Positions 63,411 through 64,000 of a DNA stretch of 64,000 nt are shown piece after piece. A model generated the notes under the pieces. The model was not told where the DNA came from, did no database searches, and saw only the letters and a list, made by a program, of their open reading frames with translations. How positions within the stretch are numbered: the stretch's first letter is position 1; each line of letters opens with the position of its first letter. Location of the stretch: assembly GCA_002733215.1 (NCBI GenBank), contig NVUY01000001.1:80060-144059 (forward strand), given 5' to 3'. The DNA is from Sulfurovum sp. GTDB lineage: Bacteria > Campylobacterota > Campylobacteria > Campylobacterales > Sulfurovaceae. The position numbers were made by a program, and so were the translations under genes.

Positions 63411-64000
63411 CTAGTTTAATTTCCACATCATCACCGTACTGTCATCACTCGATGAGAAAAGTGTATTTTCATCTTTAAAAAGTATCGTGTTGAGTGTACT
63501 CTTTTGTCCTTTAAGTTCCAGTAATTTTGACTTTGTTGTTCTATCGTAAATCGTAATGTTATTGTGTTCATCCATAGCAAAAGCTACTTTTTTTGCAGAA
63601 GGGCTAAGTCCTGTTGCATAGATAAGAAAAGAACCTTTTATATACTCTCCTTTTCCACTAGCAACATCATACAGTGCACCTCTTCTGTCTTGTCCCGCAG
63701 CTGAGACTATGCCTTGTTTAAAATCCACTTTAAACACATTATCTACATTTTGACCTTTAAGAATTTTAAGTATTTTTCCAGTCTTGGTATCTATCATATT
63801 CAGCACACCGCTCTCACAGCTATAAACAGCTTGTGATTTGTCTTCATTTAAAGCAAAGTCAGAAAACTTAGAGGGACTTAGCTGTACGCGAAAAACTTCT
63901 TTTTTGTTCTGCACATCAAACAATACTGCTTCATTACTCAATAGTCCCAGTAACACATGGTACTTGTCTATAAATCTTGCTTTTATTGCTGCAATTTTAT
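63411..64000 (-). CDS. napL: NapL, WD-like repeat protein of the nap operon, 5' end outside window
   Basis: At least 196 aa; the frame is open to the window edge (KIAAIKARFIDKYHVLLGLL). It contains beta-propeller repeats (DFALNEDKSQAVYSCESGVL, TGLSPSAKKVAFAMDEH, LFSSSDDSTVMMWKL). NapL is the propeller protein of Campylobacterota nap operons, periplasmic and of uncertain role. The order napL-napD fits the known napAGHBFLD layout, so napA and the redox subunits should lie beyond 64 kb. Confidence 0.82.
   Translation of the reverse strand, partial: KIAAIKARFIDKYHVLLGLLSNEAVLFDVQNKKEVFRVQLSPSKFSDFALNEDKSQAVYSCESGVLNMIDTKTGKILKILKGQNVDNVFKVDFKQGIVSAAGQDRRGALYDVASGKGEYIKGSFLIYATGLSPSAKKVAFAMDEHNNITIYDRTTKSKLLELKGQKSTLNTILFKDENTLFSSSDDSTVMMWKLN

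Overview
The window looks like the chromosome of a free-living, nitrate-respiring Campylobacterota (Epsilonproteobacteria), most like Sulfurovum or Sulfurimonas. The reasons are the family-level content (napL-napD, WaaA, a C4 zinc-ribbon protein and Nif3 in a row, purE beside a U32 protein), the dense gene packing and AT-leaning sequence. This placement is inference from gene families; no search was run. No rRNA, tRNA, tmRNA, CRISPR array or intact insertion sequence was seen.

Layout. 1-1.8 kb: a degenerate histidine-kinase-like membrane protein and a partner with a similar periplasmic domain. 1.9-5 kb: fatty acid desaturase, a histone-H1-like/DUF2853 fusion, a VF530 gene broken by a stop codon, smpB and a HugZ-like protein. 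5-9.5 kb: unknown membrane proteins and a four-gene envelope operon. 9.5-13.6 kb: an XRE regulator, a RelB/YafQ-type and a MazEF toxin-antitoxin pair around the rpsP-khpA-rimM-trmD-rplS operon. 13.7-15 kb: ffh.

15.2-22.7 kb is the most distinctive region: about 13 same-strand genes for secreted or membrane proteins. They include a LprI-PliI lysozyme-inhibitor fusion, a PliG-like inhibitor, two L,D-transpeptidases, several small lipoproteins and a 25-residue membrane peptide. Three copies of one 24-bp dyad (AAATGTC-N10-GACATTT) stand before the three likely transcription units, so the block may be one cell-wall-defence regulon. 22.7-27 kb is a decaying accessory stretch: an AAA ATPase with twin operators, a sensor and response regulator truncated into each other, and a gene split by two frameshifts.

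27-64 kb is mostly housekeeping: RluA-type pseudouridine synthase, waaA, Nif3, two purE paralogues with purK and glyQ, a U32 (TrhP-like) protein, a PHP phosphatase, glnA, PBP1A, a BioF-like enzyme, maf, alaS, a BrnTA-like pair, murG, ftsW, an FtsI-type PBP, panC, prfB, lolD, tsf and rpsB (with an unusual helix-hairpin-helix tail). It continues with bcp, an HtrA-like protease, tudS-like, an aldehyde dehydrogenase, an 11-residue-repeat periplasmic protein, and the end of a nap operon (napL, napD) running in from beyond 64 kb. Small palindromic repeats beginning GTAGG sit at gene 3' ends throughout this half and in several cases supply the stop codon or last residues of the neighbouring gene.
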